Origin: Amorphophallus konjac
Lineage: Eukaryota > Streptophyta > Magnoliopsida > Alismatales > Araceae
Assembly (NCBI GenBank): GCA_022559845.1
Contig: CM040128.1
Coordinates: forward strand, 218,845,643-218,909,642
Length of the DNA: 64,000 nt
Direction: 5' to 3'
The notes beneath the pieces are model-generated. The model searched no databases. It had not been told where the DNA came from and saw only the letters and a program-made list of their open reading frames with translations. The position numbers and the translations under genes are program-made. This document shows, in pieces, positions 32,207 to 43,351 of this stretch; the first letter of the stretch is position 1, and the number at the start of each line of letters is the position of its first letter.

Positions 32207-32538
32207 GCGCCACTGCAGCAGTTGTCGAGCCACTATGGCCCCGCCTGCACCTCTCGGCAACGCAGCTGTATGTGAGGAAGAAGCTGAAGTCTGCCGCACC
32301 AGCCCCAACCAGTCCGCAGGAGGATGTGCCGGTTATTGACCTTGAAGAGGATGCTCCTTTGCCGGCAGGGGCAGAGCCTGTGGCGGTCGAGTCCTCATCG
32401 GGCGAAGAGGTAGATTATAACTATTCCTCCGATGAGGTGGCTTATGACAAGGGCGCGTCTGAAGCATCGGGGCTGCCCGAGCTGGTCTTCAAGGCCCCCT
32501 TACTTGCTGGCTCCTCAAGCTTTATGGGGAGGGCTGCT
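32207..32538 (+). CDS. Antisense PMD gene, exon 5
   Basis: The acceptor is TTATGTGACAG. The frame encodes VRKKLKSAAPAP, PVIDLEEDAPLP and an acidic stretch ESSSGEEVDYNYSSDEVAY. The donor GTATGTGTG gives phase 0, matching exon 6. It is probably an unstructured segment between the PMD and the C-terminal coil. Confidence 0.6.
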
Positions 32539-32621
32539 GTATGTGTGAGCTTGCTTGGGCCGGGCCCCCTTTTTCCCATAGTTGGCTAATGATCTCGTTC
32601 TTGTCGTCCTCGGATTTTCAG

Positions 32622-32837
32622 GAGCTTACCCAGCCGAAGGTTGTGGGGAAGGCCGCTTCAGTCGCGCCGGTCGACCGCCCGGCGGGGGCTGATGCGGGCT
32701 TGGGTAGGCTAGCCCTTTTATTCGACGCCCTTCAACAGGAGGCGTCCGCGGAGCCTCCGCGTACTACCGAGACGGCAGACGAGCCTCTGGAGGAGGGGGA
32801 AATTGCGCCCGAAGGCAGTCTCGTCCCGGTGGTCGAG
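32622..32837 (+). CDS. Antisense PMD gene, exon 6
   Basis: Acceptor CGGATTTTCAG, donor GTAAGAGCG, phase 0 at both ends. It encodes LGRLALLFDALQQEAS followed by an acidic ETADEPLEEGEIAPEG tail. Confidence 0.6.
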
Positions 32838-32928
32838 GTAAGAGCGTGGGTCTTCTGATTCCTCTGCCTTTTGACTTTGCGCGATCTGCTCCAGGCAACG
32901 GGTGGCTAACCATACTCTATATGGTCAG

Positions 32929-34071
32929 GCGGTGACAACGGCAGGGAAGACGCCCGGCCGTGCCCGGAAGGCTGTCGCCAAACAAAGGCCGAGTATTGGT
33001 CCCATAGCGGTGGAGGGATTGGCTTTAGTCACGGAATTGGGGGCGGAGAGCCTTGCAGTGCTCGTGGAGGCGGGATGCCTACCCCGACTGATCGTTCCAC
33101 TTCCGCCCTTCCCAAAGCTCCCGGCCCAAATGGAGGACCCGCTCCTGAGGCGAATATTTGCGGGGCTTCGCGCACACCTGGAGGGGTCCCGGACACAGGA
33201 GAGGGGTCGACCAGCGATGGCTTCGGGTCCAGCCTTGCTCGAAGCCCCTCCTTTGCCTGTAACAGCGGCACCTGCATTCCCGTCCAGGGAGCCGGCGGTG
33301 GCACCAGATGGCTTGGTGGCGACCTTGTCCCCTCCCCTGGCGGTGACCGACCAGGGATTTTCTGTTGAGCTACGCCGACCCGAGGACCTGACTCTCGCTC
33401 CTCCATCTTCCTCGGCCGCGGCAGACGCTGATTTGTGGGCCGAGGTGGACAGCTCCGTAGATTTTATTCCTCCGAGGGTACCTTCGGTCAGTCACACCTC
33501 ATCAGGCGCACCGGTCCGACAGATGTTGGTAACGTTGCAGACGATTTTCTTGACCGATCCCACCCTATCATATCGGAAGGTGCACAGCATAGTGACGCAG
33601 CTGACCGGGGCACTGCAAGTGTTGGGCTGCCCACTGGAGGAGTGGTCGCGGCGGGTTCTGCTGTTGCTGAAATATGTGAAGCGTCGTGAGTTCCTCGAAA
33701 CCCAGGCTCCTGACGAATGTGCCACCCTTGATGCCCAGGCCGGCGAGTACTTACAGACTTTGGAGGCCCAGCGTCACGATGAGGGGCGCTATGAGAGGGC
33801 TCTCGGGGAAGGTCAGAGCAATGTTCGCTCCCTTAAGAGCCGTATTGCGAAATTGGAGAGCTACCTTGCCGCGGCTAGGTCCGACCTTGCCGAAGCCGAG
33901 AGAGCGGTCGAGGCGGAAGGCGAGGCTCTGGCCGTTGCCCGGGCCGAGGCGACATCCGTGGATGCGGAACTCGCTCGACTCGAAGAACGGAGGGGCCGCT
34001 TGCGCGATATGACGAATTTCCCGTACGTCGGAATCCTCCCCCTCGAGGACGTTTTCAGGGGCACCGACTGA
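32929..34071 (+). CDS. Antisense PMD gene, last exon with coiled coil
   Basis: The acceptor is ATATGGTCAG and the frame is open for about 380 codons to TGA. The order is a basic start, a Pro-rich middle, a helical region around DPTLSYRKVHSIVTQLTGAL and then a long heptad region (KSRIAKLESYLAAARSDLAE onward, roughly residues 290-365). It ends ILPLEDVFRGTD. PMD proteins in plants commonly end in such coiled coils. It is convergent with E2 integrase (tail to tail, 1.07 kb apart). Confidence 0.65.
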   Translation, partial: AVTTAGKTPGRARKAVAKQRPSIGPIAVEGLALVTELGAESLAVLVEAGCLPRLIVPLPPFPKLPAQMEDPLLRRIFAGLRAHLEGSRTQERGRPAMASGPALLEAPPLPVTAAPAFPSREPAVAPDGLVATLSPPLAVTDQGFSVELRRPEDLTLAPPSSSAAADADLWAEVDSSVDFIPPRVPSVSHTSSGAPVRQMLVTLQTIFLTDPTLSYRKVHSIVTQLTGALQVLGCPLEEWSRRVLLLLKYVKRREFLETQAPDECATLDAQAGEYLQTLEAQRHDEGRYERALGEGQSNVRSLKSRIAKLESYLAAARSDLAEAERAVEAEGEALAVARAEATSVDAELARLEERRGRLRDMTNFPYVGILPLEDVFRGTD

Positions 34072-34516
34072 GCGTTGCACCTCAGAATTCCTTTCTCTTT
34101 TCTTTTGAATGTAACACAGGGGTATGCCCCGAAGCTCATGTAGGTTGATTTTCTTTTATCTGAATTGGACAACAGATTTATGGTTTCACATACTCTTCTA
34201 GCACGCCTTCCCCTAGGGGGCCTCTTTTCTCCTTCCTCCTCTTTCGCATATATCGTCCTTTCTCTCTCTTTCTTTTTTTTTGTGTCAGGACGCATCGGGA
34301 GGGCGTGAGTCTTTGCGATGGTTCGCTCCCGGAGGACCAGGCAGGAACCCATGTCAGGGCACGAGAGTGCTCGCCTTCCCAGGGGGAGGACGAGGGGACC
34401 ACTCCACCGTACCGAACGGGCGACTGACTGGCCTTGCCACAACGTTGGAAACGCGTACCGGCCTTAGGCGGGGGGTCTCGGTCAGAGGCCGGGTTTCCCG
34501 CCGTCCAGAGGCGATG
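34072..34516. other. E2 spacer downstream of antisense gene
   Basis: Probably the 3' untranslated region of the antisense gene (34072-34300, T-rich), then GC-rich unique sequence. Minus-strand frames are shadows of the plus-strand exon. No feature beyond this. Confidence 0.45.
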
Positions 34517-34763
34517 GAGAGAAGAGTTTGTTTAGTCAATGACCCGGACGGGAGGTCCGAGCCAAAGGGGTACTCACTGCCCGGGGAGGACGGAGAGAAG
34601 AGTTTGTTTAGTTAATGACCCGGATGGGAGGTCCGAGCCAAAGGGGTACTCACCGCCCGGGGAGGACGGAGAGAAGAGTTTGTTTAGTCAATGACCCAGA
34701 CGGGAGGTCCGAGCCAAAGGGGTACTCACCGCTCGGGGAGGACGGAGAGAAGAGTTTGTTTAG
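34517..34763. repeat. 76-bp tandem array in E2 3' region
   Basis: GAGAGAAGAGTTTGTTTAG begins at 34517, 34593, 34669 and 34745, exactly 76 bp apart: three full units and a partial one, nearly identical. The unit contains GACGGGAGGTCCGAGCC, related to the core of the E1 arrays. Confidence 0.95.
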
Positions 34764-34859
34764 AAATTTCTTTCAGTACTTCTGTTGCTACGGGGCGACG
34801 GCTGGAAATGGGGGGAGTTCCCCCTTTCTCGGCATCCACTCTTCCCTTGCTTTTGTATC

Positions 34860-35060
34860 TTTTCTCCTTTTTTTTTTACTTCCCCCTTTTTTCTTTCTCT
34901 CTTCTCTTCTTTTTCCTTTTCTCCTCTTTTCTTCTTTTTTTTCCCTTTTTTTTTCTCTTCTTCTCCTCCTTTTTCTTTCTCTCTTTTCTTCTTCTCTCCT
35001 TTTTTTCTTTTTCTTTTCTCTCTTCTTTTCTCATTTTTTTTCTCTTCCCTTTTTTCTCGC
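34860..35060. repeat. E2 polypyrimidine tract
   Basis: About 200 bp of nearly pure T/C on the plus strand lie just downstream of integrase in the sense direction, comparable with 1108-1400 in E1. Frames through it are low-complexity artefacts. Confidence 0.8.
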
Positions 35061-35139
35061 TTTTTGAAAACATGGATAGTGGTCAAGTTGTTTGGACAAT
35101 AATCACGCAATTCTGTCCAAAATAGGGTGGAGGGTTATA

Positions 35140-36057
35140 TTATTGATTGAACGGGGGCGCCGGAGCGTGGTACAGTCTCAAGTGCCTTCCATTAAGAGGC
35201 GGGAACTGAACTTCCCCGCGATGGTTGACAATTACATAGGCCCAACCTTCGTAGACTTTTTGGACTACGTAGGGTCCGAGCCAGTTCTCATTCAGCTTAC
35301 CCTTAGGGTTGGCAGCCATGAGATCTCTTCTCTTGACCATGACGAGGTCGCCCTTCTTGAATTCGCGTTCCTTGACAAGCTTGTCAAAGGCGCGTGCAAT
35401 CCGGGCCTGGTAGACCTGAATGTTCTGTTGGGCCTGGAGCCGCTTTCGTTCTAGATTGGAGAGTTCCTCGAGCCTTCGTTCAACGTTGGTCTGCCCTTCA
35501 AGGACAAGCCCATGTTGAATGGCAACCCTAAGGGACGGTATCTCCAGTTCAACGGGGACGATTGCCTCCGAGCCATATACGAGAGAAAAGGGCGAGCAGC
35601 CTGTTGGAGTCTTGTATACGGTTCGGTACACCCAAAGTGCCTCGTACATCCTTTCTTCCCAGTTCCTTTTGTTAGAGTTGACAGTCTTGGCCAGGAGAGT
35701 GCAGAGTGTCTTATTAAAAGCTTCGGCCAGCCCATTAGCCTGTGGGTTGTAAGGAGTCGATGTCCTCCAATCAATTTTATATTTTTCTGCCAGCCGGTAG
35801 ACCTTCTGGTTGCGGAAATGGCTACCGTTGTCTGACACAACTCGGTCGGGCGCGCCAAACCGGAATATGATATTACGGCGGACAAACCTGACCACGATCT
35901 CTCCGGTGACCTCCCGTAAGGCGACAGCCTCTGCCTAGCGGGAGAAGTAGTCGGTTGCCGCCAAAATGTACTTGCAGCCTGTGGAAGATGCAGGTAAGGG
36001 ACCCACGACGTCCGTTCCCCACTGGGCGAACGGCCAACTGGGCACGGTTGGGTGTAA
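35140..36057 (-). pseudogene. E2 integrase catalytic core and C-terminal domain
   Basis: The core runs from the first Asp (GTDVVGP, near 36020) through SDNGSHF to the Glu in ANGLAEAFNKTL, completing D-D-E. The C-terminal module has the GPY-type NWLGPYVVQKVYEGWAYV and a basic end. Stops at 36058-36060 (TAG) and 35935-35937 (TAG, where the family has Trp) interrupt it. The stretch 35895-35140 is open. Integrase inserts the cDNA copy into the genome. No chromodomain is seen, as expected for the Tat lineage. Confidence 0.85.
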
Positions 36058-36300
36058 CTACACGGGGTGCCTTCTGGGTATGGTGGCATGCTCCTGACAT
36101 TTTTGACACGACTTAGCATATTTGCAGCAGTCGTTGAACATTGCAGGCCAATAATAGCCGAGCTTCTTTATTTCAATCTTCATTTTCGGCCCCGCCTGGT
36201 GTGCGCCAGCTGTCCCGGCATGGACCTCCTTCATGACCCTCCAGACTTCTTCAATGGACAAGCATCGGAGGAGTAATTTTTGCTTGGCGTCGGCCACCAT
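36058..36300 (-). pseudogene. E2 integrase zinc-binding (HHCC) domain
   Basis: Contains EVHAGTAGAHQAG and SCQKCQEHA, the His-His-Cys-Cys module in front of the integrase core. It is in the same frame as the RNase H region but cut off by TGA at 36313-36315 and by TAG at 36058-36060. Confidence 0.8.
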
Positions 36301-36312
36301 TTGGAATAATAT

Positions 36313-37350
36313 TCAGTTTCGGAGCTCATAAGAGTCCTTAATTCTGATTAGCCTGATCTTCTCTTCTCTCTGCTTGGGCAGCTGCTGGTACTTGAACCAC
36401 TGCATCAGGGGGTCTCTCCAGTCAGGTAGGCCGACGGCTTCTACTGTGGTGACTTCTAGCACTTCTTCTTCTGGTTCTTCTTCTATCATACTGGGCATCT
36501 GGCGCTGATTTATTACTTGGATACTGAGAGATCCATCTGGAGGCACTGCCAGTGAGCTTACCAGTTTTGCCAGGGCGTCGGCTTGTGCATTCTCCCCTCT
36601 GGCGACATGGCCTATCTCAAGGAGGTAGAACCGCTCCATGAGTCTCTTCGTCTTAGTGTGATAAGGGAGCAGCTCAGGTTTTCGGACATCAAACTGTCCC
36701 TGGACCTGCTTGACGACCAGCAGCGAGTCGCCGAATACTTGGAGCATTTTGATCTCCATTTGGAGGGCCACCTGAAGGCCGATGATCAGAGCTTCATACT
36801 CTGCTTCATTATTTGTGCAGGGCTTGCTAATGCAGCAGGAAGTGTGCATCACTTCTCCGTCTGGCGATTTGAGGATGATGCCGGCTCCGGCCCGTACCTT
36901 GGCGCGTCCGGACGGGGTCGCTTCTATTCTCGAAGCCCCGTCAAAGTATAGCTGCCAGATAGCTTGTTGGACATGATCCACCTCCAATGTCTCATCCTCG
37001 GGTAGCTCTGTGGCCAACGGGGAGTCTTCGGGCACAGGGTGTGCTGCGAAGAAATCCGCGACGGCTTGTCCCTTAACGGCCTTTTGCGGCACGTAGGTGA
37101 TGTCAAACTCCATGAGCAGCACGTCCCATTTGCCAAGGCGCCCCTTCGGGACAGGCTGGGAGAGAATGTGCTTGATGGGGTCAGCCCTGGATATTAAGCT
37201 CACTTCATGGGACAGCATGTAGTGCCTCATCTTCTTGACTGCGAAGACCAAAGCAAGGCAGACTTTCTCTATCGGAGTGTACTTGGCCTCCGCTCCCACC
37301 AATCTCCGGCTGAGGTAGTAGAGCGCCTGCTCCTTTCCCTCATCATTATT
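36313..37350 (-). pseudogene. E2 RNase H and second (archaeal-type) RNase H
   Basis: The first domain is the usual Ty3 RNase H tail: RRLVGAEAKYTPIEK, KMRHYMLSHEVSL and WDVLLMEFDITYVP. A second full RNase H follows with D in YFDGASR, E in NNEAEYEAL, D in FGDSLLVVKQ and D in AQADALAKL. A second RNase H between RT-RH and integrase is a hallmark of Tat/Ogre elements. A TAG at 37351-37353 separates it from RT and a TGA at 36313 from integrase, in one frame. Confidence 0.88.
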
Positions 37351-39711
37351 CTAGGCGAGCATTGCCCCCAGTGAATATTCGGTAGCCGCTATGTAGAGAA
37401 TAAGTGGTCTGCCTTTGACAGGTGCCCCCAGGACTGGCAGGGTCTTCAGGTACTCTTTTAGCTGGTCGAACGCGTGCTGGCATTCGTGACCCCAGCTGAA
37501 GGGTGCATTCTTCATCATCAGTCTGTGAAAGGGTTGGCAACGCCCCGACAGGTTGGAGATGAACCTGCGGATGTAGGCTAGACGGCCTTGTAGGGACCTC
37601 AGCTCTCCTAGACTCTTCGGAGGGGGCAACTCCTGAATGGCTTTTATCTTGAAGGGGTCAATCTCGATCCCCCTGTGCCGGACAATAAAGCCGAGGAACT
37701 TACCACTGGACACGCCAAAGGCGCACTTCATAGGGTTCATCTTCAGCCCATACATCCGGAGCCTTTGGAAGACGACCCTGAGGTCGCTCAGATGTTCAGA
37801 TCTCTTCTTAGTCTTGACAACTAGATCATCAATGTAGCATTCGACCTTGCTGTACAGCAGCTCGTCGAAGATCTTGGTCATCGCCCGCTGATATGTAGCA
37901 CCGGCATTCTTGAGGCCGAAGGGCATCCTCTTGTAGTGGAATATCCCCTTGGGCGACCTGAAAGCCGTGTGAATCCGGTCATGGTCGGCTATCCAAATTT
38001 GGTTATAGCCGGACGATCCATCCATAAAGGACAAGGCCTCGTGGCCAGTGGTTGCATCAATCATCACTTCGGTGATAGGCACCGGGAAGTCATCTTTTGG
38101 GCAGGCTTTATTCAGGTCACGGAAATCCACGCAAATCCTGATCTGTCCATTCTTCTTCTTCACCGGTACGATGTTGGCCAACCAAGTGGTGTATTGGTTT
38201 TCCGCCACGAAGCCGACATCTATGAGCTTGTCGACCTCCTTGCAGATCTGGCTGATCAATTCCGGCCTCATACGCCGGGGAGACTGCTTCACTGGTTCCA
38301 CCGTGGGATCAATGGCCAAGATGTGCTGAGTCACCTCGGGGCTGAGCCCAGGCATTTCTTTATAGTTCCAGGCAAAGCAATCCCGGAATTCTTGCAGCAA
38401 CTTTGTGTCTTGCTCTCTCTCCTGTAGGGGCACGAGAGCACTCAGAAAGGTCAGCCTGGGGTCACCTTCGGTGCCAAGGTTGATCTCAATCAATTCGTCG
38501 ACTGTGGCCTGGCCGCCATTTTCAATTTTCGGCGGGGCCGGCGACAAATCGACGAAGTCTTGATCTTCATTGTCTTCGGGCTCGAGGACACCATCCCCCT
38601 CTTCTTGTTCCTCATGAAGGGGCGCGGAGGATGCATTTATCGCGCATTCCTTCTGGACTATAGCCGCCGGGTCCGCTGGTGCAGAAAGGCACAGGGCCAC
38701 CTCGGGGTCTTCTGTGTACTCATCATAGACAGCTCCGGTGGGGGCCGGGGCAGCCGCATCTTCAGGGGTCTGGTACTGGATGGATAGTGTATAGGCTCCT
38801 CTTCTGGGGCTGTCCGCCACGTGGGGGCGTGGTGGGGCTACCACATAGTCTCCCATTCTGAGCTCGTCCCTGTCAATGAGGTCTTGAGCAATGTCTTTGA
38901 AGACATAGCAGTCTTCGATGGCGTGGCCCAGTATCTGGTGGTAGGGACAAAACAGTGGGTCCCCACTTCTTCGGGTGTCCTGCGGCCTCTTGGACCGTGG
39001 GAGGGAGACCTTGCCGTAATGGCAGGCCCAGTCAAAAATACCCCGAGTCTTCTCTCTTGGGAAAGAGTAGGGCTTCTGCAGCTTCTCTTGGAGTGTCAGG
39101 CCTCGCCTGGTTGGCCGCCCGGTTAATGGGCTTGCCGTGTCTCTTGTCTCCCTTCTTGACCAGATGGGGACATCGGGACTGGTGTCTCGGGGTCGAGACA
39201 TGTGGCCACCCCACGGGCGGAGAGAACTTTGGATCAGGTCAGTCACTAGCGAGGTCAACTCAGCCAGCCGTGCCTTTAACACCTCGATTTCCCGTTGCTG
39301 CCTATGGTACAAGGCGTACATGACAGGGTCGTATCGGGGGGAATTCGGAGCATGCCCCATGCTACTGCTTCTTGCTTCGCCAGCAGGCCAAAGTGAGGGC
39401 GCCTCGGCGGTGTGCTCTTGCGAGGCTAGCCTGTCGGAGAGAGAGGGGGTTTTCCCCGTGCAGCGGCGGCGGAGAGGGTTCCAAAGGAACACTTCTTCGT
39501 CTTGTGTCTCCTCAGCCGGAGGCCTGGGATATACTTCTTGGTGGGCTTCCCGCAAATCTACAGCTTCCGCGGGATCGTCGCCGGACAAGGCCGAAATCGA
39601 TATCACATCAGCTTCGTAATAATCTTCTATTGAAAAACCCAGACCAGGGTGCTTGGTGATTTGTAGCAACCGCCGATCCAAGTTTGGCGGGTTCCACATC
39701 TCTTCAAACAT
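37351..39711 (-). pseudogene. E2 second knuckle module plus reverse transcriptase
   Basis: A 786-codon frame. The first third has a coil (QQREIEVLKARLAEL), then KPYSFPREKTRGIFDWA and a zinc knuckle FCPYHQILGHAIEDC (near residue 255), without a gag core. The RT follows: VKKKNGQIRICVDFRDLNKA, FMDGSSGYNQI, FGLKNAGATYQRAM and the catalytic YIDD near residue 625. It ends at the RNase H start (YIAATEYSLGAMLA, then TAG). RT copies the genomic RNA to DNA. A frameshift near 39740 separates it from the protease frame. Confidence 0.88.
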
Positions 39712-40391
39712 CTTCTTCCGGCTGGAGGGCAGGTATGGAGGAATCTTCTGTTTCTGACCATTCTGGTTGCCCGGTCAGTCAGGTGAGGAAGTCCCGCAAT
39801 GGGGACGTGCGGGTCATGCAACTCGTCAGGGAATCGGCAATCATCGTCTTCCCTGACCGGCTTCTCCCCAGCAACATAAAAGATAGTGGGTGGCCCCTCC
39901 GAGTTAGGCACCTCAAAGGTCCTCAGCTGCTCGGCTGCTTGACATTCTATTTCTATTACGGGCTTGACGATCCCTGGCGGGACCCTGACATCTTCTAGTA
40001 GGTCTTCGAGGCAGGGCGCCCCCTGTGTGGGATAGATGGCGAGAGGAACCGCCTTGAATGTCCCTCCCTCCTGTGCAATGAATAGTACATGTGGGGGAGC
40101 CACATAGCCTGGGGGCGGCGGAGGAAACCAACCGCCCGACTCTACCGTCTTCTTCCCCTTGTCTTGGGCGGCTTGGGGAGCTTGCTTTGCCTTTTCCAAG
40201 TACAGATTGGCGTCTGACAGATGACACTCGAACACCTCGAACGGGTGGAGGTCGGCGAAGATCCTGACTTCCTTCCCCTCGCAAGGGTATTTAATGCATT
40301 GGTGTAGGGTGGAGGGCACCACTCTATTCTGGTGTAACCAGGGCCGTCCCAGCAACGCCTTGTAGGAAGTGTTGGAATTGATGACGTGGAA
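39627..40391 (-). pseudogene. E2 protease C-terminal part and linker
   Basis: The frame continues after TAG at 40392-40394 with the LLGRPWLHQNRVVPSTLHQC motif that closes Tat-type retropepsins. A Pro-rich linker (PPPPPGYVAPP) and a region of unknown function follow. After about 39740 the genuine reading moves to the RT frame, so the last 35 residues or so are out of frame. Confidence 0.75.
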
Positions 40392-42278
40392 CTAGACCTT
40401 GGTGGCGAAATCATCGAAAGTCAAGTTGAATTCTGCAACCCCCATGGGGACCTCACATTTTTGGTTAAAACCAGCAATCTTGACAGTTTTGACCTCAACT
40501 AGGTGTACGTCAAAGTAGTGCTTTTGGTACACCCGGTAGGGGAGTATATTCACTGCTGCCCCTGGGTTGATCAGGACCCTGTTGATAGGCTGGCCGTTCA
40601 ACTGCCCTTTCATGTAGAGGGGTCTGTTATGGCTGCAAGTGGGCAGGAGCATGTCATCTTCTGTGAAAGCCACGGCCACCTCAGGTGATATCTCTGCTAG
40701 GCAAGCTTCAAGATGTGCTAGCGTTTGGAGCGCGGCAATGATGGCTTGCCGTGTTTCCTCGTCCAAAGACAGCATCTCCCACACGGTAAACCGGGTCGGG
40801 ATCTTCTTGAGGTGTCTGACTATTCGGTCGGCAGCCCGCACCTTGAGTAATTTCATCTCTTCGGGCTTGCTGCGCCTGCTCCCACCCTGGAGCTGGGGTG
40901 TCAGGTCAGGGGATGCCAGCTTTGTGGGCTCTGTTGCAGCCTGCTGAGCCGGCGGGGCCTGCTGGGCTTCCTCCATCCCTCGCATGAATTCGGCGAGGTT
41001 TGGGATATCACTGTTGTCCGCTTCTGGCTGAGGAAGAGTTGCTGCCGGTAGAGCTTGAGAGCTACTTACTATTTCGGTCGAAGGGGACCCCTGGGAGCGC
41101 GCCTTCCCGCCTGCTCGGGCTAACAGGAATTCGACGAATGAAGGGGTGCCTCGGCTCCTAGCCCCTACGGGATAGAGACCCGTCGGAGGAGGGATCTCGG
41201 TGCCTCGGACCTCAGGGTCGGGAACCTGGTATGGTTGTTCCCCCCTGAGCATGATGTTGAGGTTATCCTGAGGAGGGCGCCCCCACTTCCTTCCCGACCT
41301 GGTGGCATGTTGGGAAGTGGAGACTTCAGCTTGATTGACCTCCGGCGGCTCATGGGGTGGCTCTTCTTCTGTTTCCTCCAGGGAAAGGGCAGTGTCGAAT
41401 AAGGCCGAGAGGGTGTTGCAGGCGACGACGGCCTCCTTCTTCTTCTTGCCCCTAGGTCTTCTCTCCTTCTTCTTCTTTCCTGCTGCGGTGGATGGCTGCT
41501 CTTGGGGAAGTTCAGCCCACAGGGGAGGCTCTTTCTCTACTTCAGCTTCTGACCCTGGAGCCAGTTCGAGTGATTTGAACTCCTCCCATGGGACATACTC
41601 CTTCAGCTCCACGGGCTGGATTTTGGGCTGCTCATAATCTTCGAGCCCATCAATAATAGCCTGGAGTCTTTGGACTGCCGGACTGGTCTTCTGACGCATC
41701 CGCAGCGGGACAGAGCTCTTTTTGTTATGAGTGGGCCGCCTCATGACCAGCCGAGGGGCCGTGTCGTGGCGAACTGGGCTTGCTGGGGGCGGTGCAGGCA
41801 GGGGTGTCGCGTCCCTCAGACGAACTCCGGGGCTGGGTCGAGGGACGTGTGCTCTTCTATTCTTTCTAGTTGCAGTCTGCCAACCTCCTTGATCCTGAGC
41901 CGGGGTCATGATGAAGGTCTCATAAGTGGCGCGGGCGTAGGCCTCCGCCCACTCCTCAGGCAACTCCTGGTATAGCGAGACCATATTGACAGTGGAGGTT
42001 ATGCTGGGCAACTCATGCGATTGCGGGGGGTCTACTCTATGCTCCCCCATGTCCAGCTCCCCATTCTTGATTAAGGACTCGATAACATCCTTGAAGACAT
42101 AGCAGTCTTCAATGGTATGCCCGAGCACTCGGTGGTACGGGCAGAAGCGCGGGTCATCCTTTTTCTTTAGGTCGCCGGGCCTTTTCGGCTCTGGCAGTGT
42201 AATTTTGTTGTAGCTGGTTGCCCATTCGAACAGAAGCTTAGACTTGTCCCGGGCAAAGGAATACAGCTTATTTCTCAT
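40392..42278 (-). pseudogene. E2 gag C-terminus (zinc knuckle) and protease N-terminal part
   Basis: 628 codons. Residues 46-59 are the knuckle (CPYHRVLGHTIEDC), preceded by KLYSFARDKSKLLFEWA. A long low-complexity middle is rich in Pro, Glu and Lys. The protease starts near residue 555: GQLNGQPINRVLINPGAAVN. The catalytic Asp of the D-x-G motif is Asn here (codon at 40566-40568), a G-to-A change that should abolish proteolysis. It ends in TAG at 40392, in mid-domain. Confidence 0.8.
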
Positions 42279-42286
42279 CTTCTCCC

Positions 42287-43351
42287 TTAGTGAGGGGCCC
42301 TCCGCCGTTCTGTGGCTCTGGGCGGAAGAAGGTCGGCAGCCCCCTTGGCTTTCTCTTTCTGTTTTTCAAAAGCCTGGAAATCTAATGTGTGCACCTCAGG
42401 GGGAGCCGGCTTCTTCACGGCCTGCCTGGCTCTTTGGCTTGACATGGCCGGGGTGGAGGAGTATCGGGCCAAAAATGCCTCGATCTCTGCTACCACGTTG
42501 TTCAGGCGGTAAAATGTCTTGACCTCGGTGCTGATCATCCTTTCCAGGATTTCTTTCTTCAAGTTCTGTTTGCAGATCTGCACCGCATCCTCCTGGTGTG
42601 GGGGACGCCTGCACCTCATGCTGAGGTTCCTCCATCTCTTGATATAGTCGAGGGCCGACTCGTCATTCTTCTGTCTTGTGGCGTAAAGTTCTGCCACGGT
42701 GACCTCCCGTTCCGCAACATAAAATCTTTCTTTGAACTTCTTTTGCATGTCGGGCCAGTCGGCGACAGACCCAGGTGGCAGGCCGGAGTACCACTCAAAG
42801 GCAAGCCCGGTGAGTGTCGAGCCGAAGAACTTCAGGAGGTAGGCCTCATCAGCAGCTAAGTCCCCCATGACATTCACATAATAAGCAATGTGCTCCCTGG
42901 GGGACCCTTGCCCGTTGAACTTTTCGAACTTGGGTGGCTTGGTGACGCCGACTGGCAACTTCTTCGCAGCATGGTGAGCCGGGTAGGGCACCCGGTAGAC
43001 GTCGAACGGCGTCTGATCCCCTTCACCTCTCTCGGCCAGTTTCATGTCTATCATCTGTTCCAGCATCAACCGGCTAACCGTTGCCGGGTCGACTGGACTC
43101 GGATAAAAATGGGCGGGCTGCGCGCTCGGGGTGGCCAGCATGGTCGCCTGGGGGGCCATGAGGGACCCTTGGGAAAGTAAGGCCTGTGGCGGGGCTGGTG
43201 CGGTGCAGTGTGCCTGCTGCAGGGACGCGTCCCCGAGAGGGTTGAGGGCTGCTGGAAGGGCTACTTCTGAAAATTGCCCCCTGTCCCTAGGCGCTTCGGG
43301 TAAAACCTCGGTCTGCCAGGACATCGGGGGCGGTGTGTTCCGTTCATTCAA
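42287..43351 (-). pseudogene. E2 gag core
   Basis: Contains FDVYRVPYPAHH, KFNGQGSPREHIAYY, AFEWYSGLPPGS, DMQKKFKERFY, DYIKRWRNLSMRCR and KKEILERMIS, the gypsy gag core, highly similar to E1 gag. It is in the same frame as ORF1, separated only by TAA at 43352-43354. A frameshift near 42290 splits it from the knuckle region. Confidence 0.85.
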
